Of a DNA stretch of 64,000 bases, positions 37,114 through 48,560 are shown piece after piece. The notes under the pieces are model-generated. The model did not search any database. It was not told the DNA's origin and saw nothing but the letters and a program-made list of their open reading frames with translations. Within the stretch, counting starts at the first letter, position 1. Each line of letters starts with the position of its first letter. Where the stretch lies: the NCBI GenBank assembly GCA_029204225.1, contig CM055101.1, positions 1,856,003 to 1,920,002 on the forward strand, in the 5' to 3' direction. The translations under genes and the position numbers were made by a program. Origin of the DNA: Diphasiastrum complanatum. Its lineage: Eukaryota; Streptophyta; Lycopodiopsida; Lycopodiales; Lycopodiaceae.

Positions 37114-38030
37114 TCGCTTTTGACAAGGATCGGAATAACATATGGACTCTAGGTCAAAATGAAATTTGACCACGCATCGATTTGATCTTCGACCTGGTAT
37201 CGGAATACACTTATTCTATTCTAAGCTCAACCTTTTTAAAACAACAAATAAACTATCACAAAAAATAACTATTTTGCATTATGTAGATCGAAATAGGAGG
37301 CAACTAGATCATGCCTTGTTATCACATGTCTTCATCCTCAGATTGAGCAGGTCTTCCAAATGTACATGAATTGTTGTAATGTGCTCCTTCCAAAAATCTA
37401 TTGAAGTTTTCATATGAAAATTTGGGCCTACACAAATGGATACAACATCGTTGTTGTAATCTATACAAAAATTCGCACTCGATGTTGATAAAAAAAATTC
37501 CCAACATGGATCATTAATTGTTTTTTTGGGGTACATCTTTGGTTGTCGATGTCCCAGCTGCTTTAGTTTGTATGTGAACAAAGTTATAACATGAATTGCA
37601 TCAGAAGAATCACTTGATGCAGCATAAATTTTCTTCTTGAGCATATGTATAGAGGGTACATCTTTTTCGTAAGTGACCAGCAGTTGAGTCTTCCATATAA
37701 GAACTGACATTATATAAGATTTTGGCTGTAAATTTAACCAAATCATCTCTTTTATAAGTGATCCAAATCGTATGTGTCAAATGATTCTCACGACTATGAA
37801 TACATTCTTTCATACCTTCAACGTATTCACTATATTTATCTTCCCATTTTATGTATATCATCCATAGTAATGGATAATAGAAATCAACTAGCAGCTGTAT
37901 TCAACTTTTCTATGAGTATTTTTGGACATTCAACTTCTTATCATTGGATGTTACAATAAACCTTAAGTAATGATCTGTTTTGAAGGTTTGGCTACAGTTA
38001 TTTTCAAAGGCCGGATCCTTTTGTCTCAAA
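37114..38030. other. End of copy 3 and flanking relics
   Basis: Unit-derived sequence runs to about 37500. 37740-38030 repeats 2125-2415 (minus-strand relic leading into the integrase relic). A minus-strand frame at 37746-37309 is an unrecognised composite. The sequence is cut at 38030 by a copia insertion. Confidence 0.5.
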
Positions 38031-38289
38031 TGTTTGTAGATTAAACTGTTTGATGTCACTAATAGCACTGCTTGATCTATCATTCTGATAAACGTATTCC
38101 AACTGCTTTCGCGAAGCTACATCTGATAAACAAGATAATTTGTGCATGGCTATTGAATCAACTATTTCGATCCAACGACTTGAAAGTTGTGATCCTGATT
38201 TGTCTGAATCTGATAGACATAGTTGCATGTACTAAGGATTCCCCATTCGCTTTTCTATGTCGCGATGAGAATAGCACCAAATTCCAACA
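38031..38289 (+). repeat. 5' LTR of the truncated copia element
   Basis: Starts TGTTTGTAGATT exactly where the sister copies continue without interruption, and ends CA at 38288-38289 directly before the primer site. 259 bp, short for copia but within the known range. Confidence 0.75.
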
Positions 38290-38301
38290 TGGTATTAGAG
38301 C
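38290..38301 (+). other. Copia primer binding site
   Basis: TGGTATTAGAGC, 11 of 12 identical to the usual initiator Met-tRNA site. Confidence 0.75.
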
Positions 38302-38429
38302 ATATTACTATGACGTATCTTGAACTGACATTATTAGAACGAGCATTCTGATATAGTGTAGACAATAGCTATAATTGTTTTTAGTCACATTAATCTACTA
38401 TTTGCATAACACTCACCCTAGAATTCCAG

Positions 38430-38938
38430 ATGGATTCGGAACCACAGTCCGCTCTAATGGTAGAGAAACTCGATGGTTCGAATTACCAGATATGGAACTT
38501 CAAGACGAAAGTGGTATTGATGGCCAAAGAACTTTGGAAAATAGTCGTTGGAACCAAACTAATTCTCAGTGTCGATGAGCAAGCCATTTCCAAGTGGGAG
38601 CTCAGTTTGCCATCCTCTTATGAAAATTGGGTGATGATGATAACCACACACTCAAATATAACCTTGTCCAGAGTCTTAATCTGCTACTGCAAGAGGAAAC
38701 AAGAAGGAATAGAACATCCTCATCCTCCACAAACGACTCACAGGCATTATTCTCAAAGAAGAACACCAGGAAGCAATAGAAGAAGAAAGCTGCCTGACAA
38801 ACCGACAACAATCAAAAGCGAACACATAAGACCCAAAATCAGCCACATGTTCAAAACAAGAAGAGGCTCTTCTATAGATATTGCAAGAGGGCAAACCACA
38901 AAGTCCAAAACTGTCGAATCTTGAAGTTCAACAATGAC
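38430..38938 (+). pseudogene. gag of the truncated copia element
   Basis: ATG at 38430 (MDSEPQSALMVEKLDGSNYQ). After AISKWE the frame jumps directly to LSLPSSYENWVMMI. Compared with the relic at 2907-3440, about 85 central codons are deleted in frame. The nucleocapsid knuckle is read in another frame near 38860-38935 (YRYCKRANHKVQNC), where the first Cys is Tyr. Not functional. Confidence 0.75.
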
Positions 38939-39044
38939 AAGAGGAAGTAGCCGGACTAGCAAGCCCATGCAGCGAACATGAAATAGAAGAACCAAGAAGA
39001 ACCATAGCATAAAGTCTTCATGGTGAACCATCGCCATGTCAAAC

Positions 39045-40150
39045 AATCGGAGGAATGGTTCCTCAATTTTGGAGCAATACAACACATGACAAGCCATCAA
39101 GAATGGTTCATCGATTATTCGGCCTATAGCACCAAAAGATTCGTCTCACCATGGAAATAACAACTCCCACATTATTGAAGGTGAAGGTACTGTTAGGATG
39201 AATTTTTAGAATGGAATGTCAAAACTTGTACCAAATGTATTGTATGTCCCGAACCTAACAACAAATCTATTTTCTGTCAGTCGAATTAGAGATTTAGGAC
39301 ATAGGGTAGAGTTTCAGATGGATTCCTATCAGATTCTTGATAATAGCAAGAGAGTTCTTGCAATCGGCAAGAGACAAGGATATCTCTATAGGTTTAGTCA
39401 TTGTAATACTGTGGCTGATCATGCTTTAAGCAGTTCAACATCTATCAATAAAGAATTGATTTGGAATTATATACTCGGTCACCTTAATCATACATCAATA
39501 GGATACATGTCTAGACATTCTTCAGTCCATGATTTATATCAAATTGTTGACCCTCCTGTCTGCCAAAGTTGTATCATAGGAAAGCATGCAAGAAGGCCAT
39601 TTAAGTCAAATCAAAAATATATTTTCAAAGATTTGTTAGGCATTATACATACTAATATATGTGGCCCAATGCAAACAACATCACTGCTTGGTGCAAAGTT
39701 CTTTATTACATTCATAGATGACTATTCGAAAAGAACTGCTGTATGTTTTTTGAAGCAAAAATCTGAAGCCTTCTAGTTCTTCAAAAAATACAAAGAAAAT
39801 GTTGAGTTGCAGATAGACAAAAGAATCAAAGCTCTCATGAACGACAATGGCGGTGAATACATATCAAATGAATTCAAGGATTATTGCTCAGCCAATGTCA
39901 TCGAGCAACAGTTTGTTGCTTCCTATTCTCCATAGTCGAATGGACTGGCTGAAAAGAAAAACGGGACCTTAGTTGAATTTGCCAAATGCATGAAGCCCAA
40001 ATGATTCTGGCAACATGTTGTTTCAACAGCAACCTATGTGCAGAATCAATGTATAACTAAAGGCCTTTTTGACAACAAACTCCTTATGAAGTTTTCATTG
40101 GATTCATACCTTCAATAAAACATTTGAGAGTATTTGGATGCATGGCATAT
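39045..40150 (+). pseudogene. Protease-integrase of the truncated copia element
   Basis: The protease block reads WFLNFGAIQHMTSH (39056-39097) with Asn at 39065 instead of the catalytic Asp. From 39216 the frame is open for 186 codons: LYVPNLTTNLFSVSR, GHRVEFQM, the zinc residues in GHLNHTS and CQSCIIGKH, and FIDDYSKRTAVCFL. A TAG (near 39774) and frame changes follow. NDNGGEYISNEF (39842) holds the second catalytic Asp, and SNGLAEKKNGTL (39938) has the final Glu. The distal end continues at 40124-40414 (RVFGCMAYAHVP). Confidence 0.8.
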
Positions 40151-40636
40151 GCTCATGTCCCAAAGGACAACAAAAATAAAATTTTTGAGCATTCATTTAA
40201 GACTATTTTTGTTGGCTATTGTACTTCTGATGGCATGTATAGACTGTATAATATAGACACCTATAAAATTTTCATTAACATATATGTGACTTTTATAGAA
40301 GATCAGTTTATTGATCTAAAGGGCAAGGACCAGATGCAATCTACAATTTCTGCCCCAACAATTGACTCTTCTCGGAAGTCAATTTCTATTTCTTCTTGTA
40401 GTCACCCAATATAGTCAGGTCCAGAAGAAGAAGAAGAAGAAACTGCAGCCCACTCAGCCAACACAAGGTCAAATTTCGTAGCTAGAAATGTCAACCAGAA
40501 GATCAATAAGAATTCAAATCAAACCTATCCGATACACTGACGAGTTCACACAATATTCCATTTAAGAGTCAACCATAGTTGTAGAAGCCTTATCACAGGC
40601 ATATTCAGATCTCTAAAGAGAAGCAATGGACAAAGA

Positions 40637-41555
40637 GTGCAACTCACTGCTAAGGAACAACACTTGGTCACCAACCTGCTAGCAAACAAAAAGATAATCG
40701 ACTACAAATGGATCTTCGAAATCAAATATAATGCAGAAGGTAGTATCAACAGAAGGAAAGCTCGACTCGTGGCAAGGGGGTTCTCATGTATTCCCAATAT
40801 CAACTACTTTGAAATCTTCAGCCTAGTCATCAAGCATAACTCTATTCGACTGCTACTTTCTTATGTTGTTGTAGCAAACCTTGAGGTACACCCGATGGAC
40901 CTACAAACGACATTCCTAAATGGAGTCATCGAGGAGGACATCTATATGATTCAGCCAAAAGGCTATAATCTCAATGGTCAAGAAGACCAGGTATGCAAAC
41001 TCCACAAAGCTTTGTATGGTCTGAAACAATCTTCTAGAGCATGGTTTCATCGTATCAACACGTTCTTGATCGATCATGGATTCCAACCTAGCTTTGCGGA
41101 TTGTAATGTTTATTTCAAAGCTGTTAATCAATTCTTTGTCATCATCACACTTTATGTGGATGATACATTGTTGTTCGGCAACAACATTGCTCTGACAAAG
41201 GATACAAAGAGGATGCTATCCCAAGAGTTTGAGATGACAGGTCTAGGAGAAGCGCATTATTGTCTCATAATTCAAATCCATAGAGACAGAAGCAAAGGTC
41301 TTCTCTATATCACTTAGCAGAGGTACTTTTATAATTTGGTGACAAAATTCAATTTCATGAATAGCCCATACACAATCCCATGGATCCAGGTCTAAGGAAC
41401 AATGCCCTCAGAACGATGAGAAGAAGACAGACATTACGGAGTATTTAGATCAATCTATTATCGGATCCCCGATGTATGCAATGATCTCGACCAGGCCAGA
41501 TCTTGCATACGCCATGAGTTCCTTGATTCAATACATGACCAATCCTGACTTTCAA
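40637..41555 (+). pseudogene. Reverse transcriptase of the truncated copia element
   Basis: 226 open codons start at YKWIFEIKYN. The palm block is MDLQTTFLNGVIEEDIYM, with LHKALYGLKQSSRAW following and the catalytic YVDDTLLFGNN at 41152-41184. All three aspartates (MDLQ, YVDD) are kept. A TAG at 41315 ends the frame in the linker. The RNase H start (TRPDLAYAMSSLI) follows in another frame before truncation. Confidence 0.8.
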
Positions 41556-41565
41556 GGGTTTTCCT

Positions 41566-42282
41566 GCCTCCTCGTGCCCTCCTTCCACCATGGCTATCCA
41601 CGGCCACTAGGGATAATCTTGCTGGCACTATGGTGCCCTCCATCAGCCTTTTACAGCATTAAAAAACATTGTCAATGGAGAAAGATCCACGATTTTTCAC
41701 TTGTAAACTCTTGCCTTTGAGGAAAGAGATATATCTTGGGCTACGCTGAGTATTTTCTCGAGCTTTCTATAAGGGAAGCTCCCTAAAATCCTGCTTACAA
41801 GACAAAACACAATGGAAAACACACTATGGAGCAACTAGCCAACCAAGTAGAAGCAACCAATCAACTCTAGAAGCTTCACCCCCAAGCCAAGGAATAAGAA
41901 GCATGAAGGTAAGTAAAACCCTGGCAATGAATCAATGATCACAATGAGGAGTAGGGCGAGTTTGGCCTCAATATATAGAGCCAAAAACAACCTGGGCACA
42001 TAGCCATGCATAGCCCTAAGTTCCCTATACATAGATTCACCTAGAATAGAGTCCTAAGCATGGAGCAACTATTCATAGAATCTCTATTGATAACTCTACA
42101 CATGCATACATTGTCTCATACCTTGTCTAAACTCCATTTAGTGTGTTCTGGGCCTCACAAGGATATTAGTTACTTTTCGGTCACATCCAGTTGTGGCATA
42201 ACTAACAGCATGATTTATTGGAGTACCATGTATCCAAGACTAGGAGTATACTGAATCCTACTTACTGGCCATGGTCATAACA
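41566..42282 (-). mobile_element. Putative gypsy-type LTR (minus strand)
   Basis: On the minus strand a purine run (CAAAGAGGGAAGAA) at 42296-42283 is followed by TGTTATGACC, a frequent start of plant gypsy LTRs. A TATA-like CTATATAT lies at 41979-41972. The far end is not defined; 41566 (TG on plus, CA on minus) is a guess close to where the copia frame stops. No partner LTR is seen. Confidence 0.4.
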
Positions 42283-44132
42283 TTCTTCCCTCTTTGAACT
42301 GCTTCTATCCTTAGAAGCTCTTCAAACAGGAGAGATTTACAGTTTATTTAACTTTCAATATTGACCGAGAAAATCATTATCGTTAGTCTGACTTTCATAT
42401 CAAACAAGTACTAAGAGATAAACCTATTTCCAATCGTTAATCTATGCTTTGGAGTACAAATTCCTCATTCATCTTAATAGACTTGTCTGTCTCCTAAGAT
42501 AACTAGAGATCCAATCAAATCAAGAATTGTACTCAAGCATCTGCAGACCATAAACTGTAGTAGAATAACATCCACTAGATAAATTAGATCTTCCACAAAT
42601 AAAATACTTATCTTGTGAGAATGTCTGTGAGATCCATAGATTCTCAAATAAAATACAGGAGTAGAGAGATTCAAAACACTGATCTAAATTCGTACTCAAA
42701 TAATAGATCAAGAATTAATCAACACACTTAAGAATCATCACAATTCCTTTTAATCCACTGACAACAATGAAGTAACTATTTATGATCTGTCAACCATAAA
42801 TTCGTATGATTTGTCAATCATAATTTTCTGGAATCCAAAATTATACTTAATCATTCATAAGATATTGGAGTATATATTCCACATAACTCTAGAAAAAGTA
42901 AGAGTCATTCAAAAAACTTTCCATTAAGAAAATACTGGATTTAGGAATACTTTCAAAACATGATTCTTTAACTGAAGTGCAAGATTCAAGTTCTATAAAC
43001 AATAGGTAAACGTATATCAAAATGACAATCATCTTTAGCTACAAAAAACTTTAGATTACAAACTAGAATCACATCTAGATACCCAAAGTCCTGCTGAATA
43101 TCAATTCAGTTATTATTCTTGGATTTATTATGATTCGTTATCCAATTGAGCTCTCTGGGATACAATCACTAATGAACTGAGTCTCTTCCTTAACTAAGGA
43201 ATACTCTATCCCAATAATATTGTATACCCAATGCACACAATTGTAACTAATGGACCCAAATGATTCACTAATCATGCGTCTACAAGCAATATATAAATCA
43301 AAACCATCAGTTTTTGGTGAATCCAATGTCTAGGTGAAGAATTCACTTATACTAGTATGATACCACATTTAGATCCTTACCCAAATCATTTATAAGTTAA
43401 TCCATAAATCTTCCATACAAAGATTTGTTAACTCTGCAAGTATTTGTCAAAACAATACTTGATGATATGTTCATGTTCACCGACTAGGTTAAGTGAACCA
43501 GATAACCTTAGTAACTAGGATTACACAGTAGATTCATACAAAATTAATCGTGCACATATGAGAATAATCTCACTATGACCCAATACAAAAACACATTCTT
43601 ACCTAGTCGATTCCTTGAGAACCCACATATGTTACTCACATATCTTACTGAGATCTTGTAACTCGACTACAAAAGATTTTCTATATCTCATGAGTAAATA
43701 ACATATATGGAAAATCTTTGAGATAAATCCAATCTCAACAATTTTCCAATCCAACTTACCTCTAATTACATAATTTCTTCCACTCAATCAACCCCTCTTT
43801 GATCCTAATACTCAAACTAAGATTCAAATGATCCAATACAGAACTCTCAAACTTAAATCCTGATCAAATTTACTCCTATTCCAATCAAAACAGAATTAAT
43901 AGCCTTTGATGTTTTACTATACTACTTATAGATAATGATTCAAATTCCAAACTTGTTCTAGTTCCAGATTGTCCACACAATCCCTAGAGAATTTCTCATA
44001 TTCGAAAAGTTCCAATTAGGCATCTTACTCTAAATCTATTAGAAATTACTTTCAAACCACATCTCATTTCTATACCACAGTTGGTTCTTTTCCGAAAACT
44101 ACGCAAACCAAAGATTCCCAAATAGAAATTTA
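42283..44132. other. AT-rich non-coding stretch
   Basis: 1.85 kb without a supportable gene. If the LTR at 41566-42282 is real, this is internal, probably 3'-untranslated, sequence of that element on the minus strand. It runs without a visible boundary into the fourth copy of the AT-rich block. Confidence 0.4.
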
Positions 44133-45977
44133 TCCACCACTTCACCACTGCTTTTAAAGAAATTATCAATTAGAATAAAAGTTAACTGGAAAGATGATAT
44201 ATAAAAATATCCAAATCCAAGAAAAGTCAGTAGTAAGTGCTTCCACTAAAAGGATTCACTTCATTACAAACAGAACTTCTCCTTCAAATATTTTCAATCT
44301 GAATGATAGAAGTTACTATTCCATCGAAATCCATTTATGTAACAGAGATATTCTAGGTTTAAGAAATTGAAACATTTTAACCTTAGAATTTATCTGAATT
44401 CCAAGTCTATTCACACAAGTAGTAATTTATATGACATAACAGTCTTTTAGAAAAATAACTTCATGTTAGAAAGAATCATATAAATCAGTCTGATATCTTA
44501 TATTCGAGAAATCACTAAGAAGTAAAGGATTAATTACGAAAGCGAGACATAGACTTGAGGACCTCTAATTTTGTAAATAGTGAGATACCACATTGGAATC
44601 TAGATTAAACCTCAAAAATTTTCAAAATATCTCACATTTGATCGAATGGTTTTCTTTTTTCCCATATCATGACTAGGTACTAAAACACACCATTGATCAT
44701 CAGATCTTTACAGTCCTAGAATTCTCTTTCCAAAATTACTGATGTCCCATACATCATCTTTTCCTTCCAGAAAATCCTTAACCGCCTTATCTGATATTCT
44801 AGAGATCCATTGATCATCTAGTTGTCCTATAATCACTATAGGTTATTATCACTTATTTCCAAAACACTGGAGAATCCATTTATTCAGATGACTGGCATGC
44901 CTATCAGATGGATAATACGAATCCACATCTGATCCTGTGATATAAACAGAAGAATTACCATGGTTAAATATTACATCCTGATCCTTTATGGTTAATGAAT
45001 AAGCTTCAAATTCCCTGCTGATGCATCAAATCTAGGGACAAGCTTCTGTCAACTAACAGATCCAATGTAATCCATGTATCAGATTCCACTTTTAGCCTCA
45101 CAATTGACATCCAAAACTACGGATAACTCAATGGTCACAAAGATATCAGTTACGAGTTCAACTGAATGAATTCAAACCAGGACATCAATAACCACTATTA
45201 AGCAATTATTTATAGGGATTACCAAAATCCTAACTGTGAAATACATTTCCTGATACTACTTTCTACCATTTGATGTCCACTCTTCTTCCTTCCTCAGAAT
45301 TTTCAGTTCTCTGGAAATCTATTTCAGCTAAGGTACCAAAAAGACGCAATGACAGTAGTAAATGTTTAAAAATCAGTTACTATAGGAAAAAGTCCAAAAC
45401 AATTTCTGTTATATCAAGAATCATTTACTAGTATGTGAAACCGTACTAGTATGATCTTTTAAATATAACTCACCATAGGATTTTACTGGAAATGAATTCA
45501 GTTATTTAATTTCTATTACGGCAAATTTTCCAATCAAATTGGACTATTTTTCCTTTTTATTGACTGGTTTGGCATTACTTCGTTAATATTGATAAAACCT
45601 ATCCAAACACAGAATATAAAATTACATGAATGGAAATCCCACCAATAGAATTTCAATAGATCTTGAACCATATCCTGTCAGATTTACTGTCTAGATAAAG
45701 AATACTATTCCCACTCATTCAATCTGGTCATTTCAAATTGTTTGACGATTTTAATCAAATTTAACGAGTATCTTGCACAAACATTTTTTTGACTGATTTC
45801 TAGCGATCAACATCGATTAGAAAACTATTAGCCAAGTAACTTTCAAATTTTTACCAAATTGAAATTCAACAACAAAGAAAAAAATTCAAATTTTAACTTT
45901 CAATCTGGGAGTTCCCAACTCCAAAAGTAAAAAGAATGACAATACAATAAACATGTCGGCAATTTCATTGCGGTTCT

Positions 45978-46221
45978 TGTTATTCAAAAGACATTGCCAA
46001 GTATTTTGGACATGCAAGAAATCTTGGTGAATAAGGAGTTTAGGCTTCTATCAAGAGGAGGATCCACTTCCACATCTCAACCTGGAAAGGAGGAGGCTAT
46101 GTTCTCAAAGGGCAAGTTCAAGGGCAACAACAAAGGCAAGTGATCTAAAGGACAATCTCAAGCTACTTTTGTTGGCAAGAAGAAAGATAAATCTAAGCTT
46201 AAATGCTTCTATTGTGGAGTC
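45978..46221 (+). pseudogene. Copia gag relic, copy 4 (C-terminal part)
   Basis: Only the end of Gag: TLPSILDMQEILVNKEFRLL, which lacks the TAA seen in copies 1 and 2, then EEAMFSKGKFKG and the truncated zinc knuckle CFYCGVK. A TGA after KGK is shared by all copies. Confidence 0.8.
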
Positions 46222-46891
46222 AAAACATGGCAAGGTTGCCATCGATGGGACCAAGTCCCGACATTTGTGACACTGCGCAGCACATATATGACGTAGTGTA
46301 CTTATGACAAGGATGTGTGTACATTGTAAAAATTGAAAAGTACTGTATTGATAGATTTCTGCTATCGTAGGACACTTAAGATTTCAATTCCAATAGTTTG
46401 TCCTTTCATGAATTGTATCCCTAGGGAGCAATCACAAATTTGAGTTTATTGAACTTCTGCCTTAAACAATTGCAATTGATGATCATATGCCTATAGCTCG
46501 TAGTGATGAAATTAAATTTTTTTGTTGTAATTAATAAATTATATTGTTCATGCTCTTTTTGATTGAAAGACACTTAACGAATTAACTTATCTTTTTGGCT
46601 TGTAAAACTTTGTGCCCGTTCAGATATATTCTAAGCAAAATGCTGACGCAATGGTAATAGTACAAAGGAGCCATAGTAAAGGCCATGAGCAATTGAGACA
46701 GAGCAATCACAATTACAATTTTCTCTACCAAGTAAATTGTAGACCTCAATTACTTGCCTTTCATGAATATAAACAACGATAAAAGATGTTCTATTTTTGT
46801 CAGTTAATTTGATGCCATGTTACTCCTCAACATCCAGCTAGTAAAGAATCTTGCAATAGTCATTCTAGATGTGCAATTAGCGAAGAATCAC
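46222..46891. other. 3' flank of the intact BPS1-like gene
   Basis: Non-coding and equivalent to 12786-13480. It is the likely 3'-untranslated and downstream region of the minus-strand gene. No clear polyadenylation signal stands out on the minus strand beyond general AT-richness. Confidence 0.5.
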
Positions 46892-47836
46892 TCAACAAAC
46901 TTTCGGTACTGCAGAAATGAGTTTTGTCCTACCCGCTACTATGTCATCAAAAAGATCACCTACGGTGCACTCCAAACATTCCAAACCACAGTTGAGACTG
47001 TTTAAGCTATGCCGGAGCTCCGTAACATCTGACATTCGCAATTCGAACGAGCGCAGAACCTGTTCTCCAAATGACTGAAATTCAATGAAAAAATTATCCA
47101 CATGAGCTTGCATGTTTCCAAATTCTCTTAGAAGGATTTTCTCTTTCGTTTCCTCACTGAACCGCAAGCCAATTTGTTCGATAAGCCTTTGATGTGAATT
47201 AGACGTAGATTTAGCCCATTCGCCCGTCGAACAAATCGCAATCAGTTTAGCGGAGTAAGAACTATCCATGTGAAGGAGTCCAAACAGAAGAATCACTGAA
47301 ACGAAAGAAATTATGCTCTTCATGGGGTAAATTACTGCGCAAGGATGAAATTGCTTTGCATATCTGCTACCAAAATTCCAAAGCTCCTCCTCTGCCTCAA
47401 GTTTCATATCAACAAGTTGCTTGTTTGCTTGATGTATTCTGGACATCTCTCGTCGGCAATGATTTAGAGCCTGAACTATGGTATCATAATCATGCCCACC
47501 TACTTGAAGAGCTTCAACAGCTATATGGACTACCCGCCCATAAATTCGCAATCTGGAAATACCCGTCATCAAAGCTTTATAAACATTCATAAGTCGCACT
47601 GTCTCATCCATCAGAGTACTAAAGCATTTTAATGGAAAAACAACCTTCTCCGGTAGATCCAAAACAGCTGCAAGAGAAGATCTGAGAATATCCACAGCAT
47701 ACTGCATCCAGTCTATTGTGAAAAACTTATCTCCAATTGACTCTTCCAATTTTTGCAGACATGGTGACAAATTGTCGTGAAATGACATATTGGCAGCACC
47801 ATGATCGTGAGATCGCAGCGAATTTACAAAAACCAT
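46892..47836 (-). CDS. BPS1-like (DUF793-type) protein, intact copy
   Basis: 314 codons with no introns, from ATG at 47836 (good context, CCGCCATGG) to a TGA at 46892. The layout fits the plant BYPASS1-like group: a helical N-terminal half with a conserved-looking block (residues 40-100: DWMQYAVDILRSSLAAVLDL, then LMDETVRLMNVYKALMTGIS), a mid-protein hydrophobic segment that could cross a membrane (171-190: SIISFVSVILLFGLLHM), and a helical C-terminal half. Family members affect root-to-shoot signalling and growth in Arabidopsis; that role is only inferred here. Transposon relics flank it on both sides and it is the only unbroken member of at least six partial copies in the window. My family assignment rests on architecture, not on a search, and should be treated as tentative. 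It could also be a duplicated gene no longer under selection. Confidence 0.6.
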   Translation of the reverse strand: MVFVNSLRSHDHGAANMSFHDNLSPCLQKLEESIGDKFFTIDWMQYAVDILRSSLAAVLDLPEKVVFPLKCFSTLMDETVRLMNVYKALMTGISRLRIYGRVVHIAVEALQVGGHDYDTIVQALNHCRREMSRIHQANKQLVDMKLEAEEELWNFGSRYAKQFHPCAVIYPMKSIISFVSVILLFGLLHMDSSYSAKLIAICSTGEWAKSTSNSHQRLIEQIGLRFSEETKEKILLREFGNMQAHVDNFFIEFQSFGEQVLRSFELRMSDVTELRHSLNSLNCGLECLECTVGDLFDDIVAGRTKLISAVPKVC

Positions 47837-48143
47837 GGCGGTGTTTCTTCAGGCAGAGTTAAGGAAGCAACCTTTGCCGTCTGTGTATTTTGCAGAAATC
47901 AAGGTTAGGCTACCGGCCTACCGCTGTACCTTCTGAAATAGCTTGAGAACGTTGTCAAGAAAAAAAAATTATGAAGTAAAATTCGCCTTGAGATTGACGA
48001 CGAACCCAGCTACGAATTATCATTGACTCAGAGGTTCGAAGAAATTTATTGAGTTCCGCCCTCTGTCTCTTACATTCAACACGTCTGCATTCAAGTTAGT
48101 CTGTTCTTGGCAAATCGTTCGCGCTCTCACTCTCGCTCGTTCG

Positions 48144-48236
48144 CTCTCTCTCTCTCTCTCTCTCTCTCAATCAAATGTGTGGTGTTCTCTCTATCGATCT
48201 CTATTTATATGCTATTTGGACACCTTCAAAACCCTA
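48144..48236 (-). promoter_or_regulatory. Core promoter of the intact BPS1-like gene
   Basis: Minus-strand TATAAATA at 48209-48202. A telo-box (AAACCCTA, 48228-48235 on plus) lies about 20 bp further upstream, an element common in promoters of growth-related plant genes. Expected transcription start is near 48170, giving a leader of about 330 bases that contains a (GA)12 tract (48168-48144). The arrangement is the same at 26574-26680. Confidence 0.65.
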
Positions 48237-48560
48237 GTCGTTACATAATATGTAGTACCCTAGAACGTGACTTAATGCATATTGGACCCCTAAGAGGGCT
48301 AAAACTTCGGACCAAAAAACACTTTGGATACCAACCCAACAAAGTGATCCAAGGGAGTTGCCTGGAATATGACTAGTTAATAGAATGCCATGGTTAACCT
48401 CGGTACTCGCTATTTATTTAGATAGGTCGGACTATGCATCGCATTTTCAAGTTGCACCGCATGCCAAAGTGCTATTTGTCTTTCAAAGAAAAGCAAATAT
48501 GTCAACAAGGTGAGGATGAGGATCTTCAGCTAGAGCCTCCTACATCATGGGTGACTAGGA

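Larger units (their letters stand above)
29754..37500 (+). repeat. Compound tandem unit, partial third copy
   Basis: Aligns with 13764 to about 21640, offset 15,989-15,990 at first and 16,014 after about 34480, partly because of a 23-bp tandem duplication (AAAGCGTATTACAGAGCAAG repeated at 34458 and 34481). It is more diverged than copies 1 and 2 are from each other. It stops at about 37500, before the gypsy B fragment. Confidence 0.9.
38031..41555 (+). mobile_element. Ty1/copia element, 3'-truncated
   Basis: 5' LTR, primer site, gag, protease, integrase and reverse transcriptase in order. It ends inside the RT/RNase H linker shortly after TRPDLAYAMSSLIQYM (41475-41555); RNase H and the 3' LTR are missing. 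The insertion point interrupts CTCAAATATTCTAAAG, which is intact at about 2415, 8151, 20023 and 36035, so the empty site is known. Its protein blocks match those of the minus-strand relics, so it belongs to the same or a sister family. Confidence 0.85.
44133..48560 (+). repeat. Compound unit, fourth copy with internal deletion
   Basis: 44133-45977 aligns with 4110-5985 (more diverged than the other copies, with several small indels). It then joins at a CTTG/ATTCAAAAG junction to sequence equivalent to 12530 onward. About 6.5 kb of the unit, with both gypsy fragments and the B gag relic, is missing. The right part continues through the intact BPS1-like gene and promoter, matching 24400-27000. 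Confidence 0.85.
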
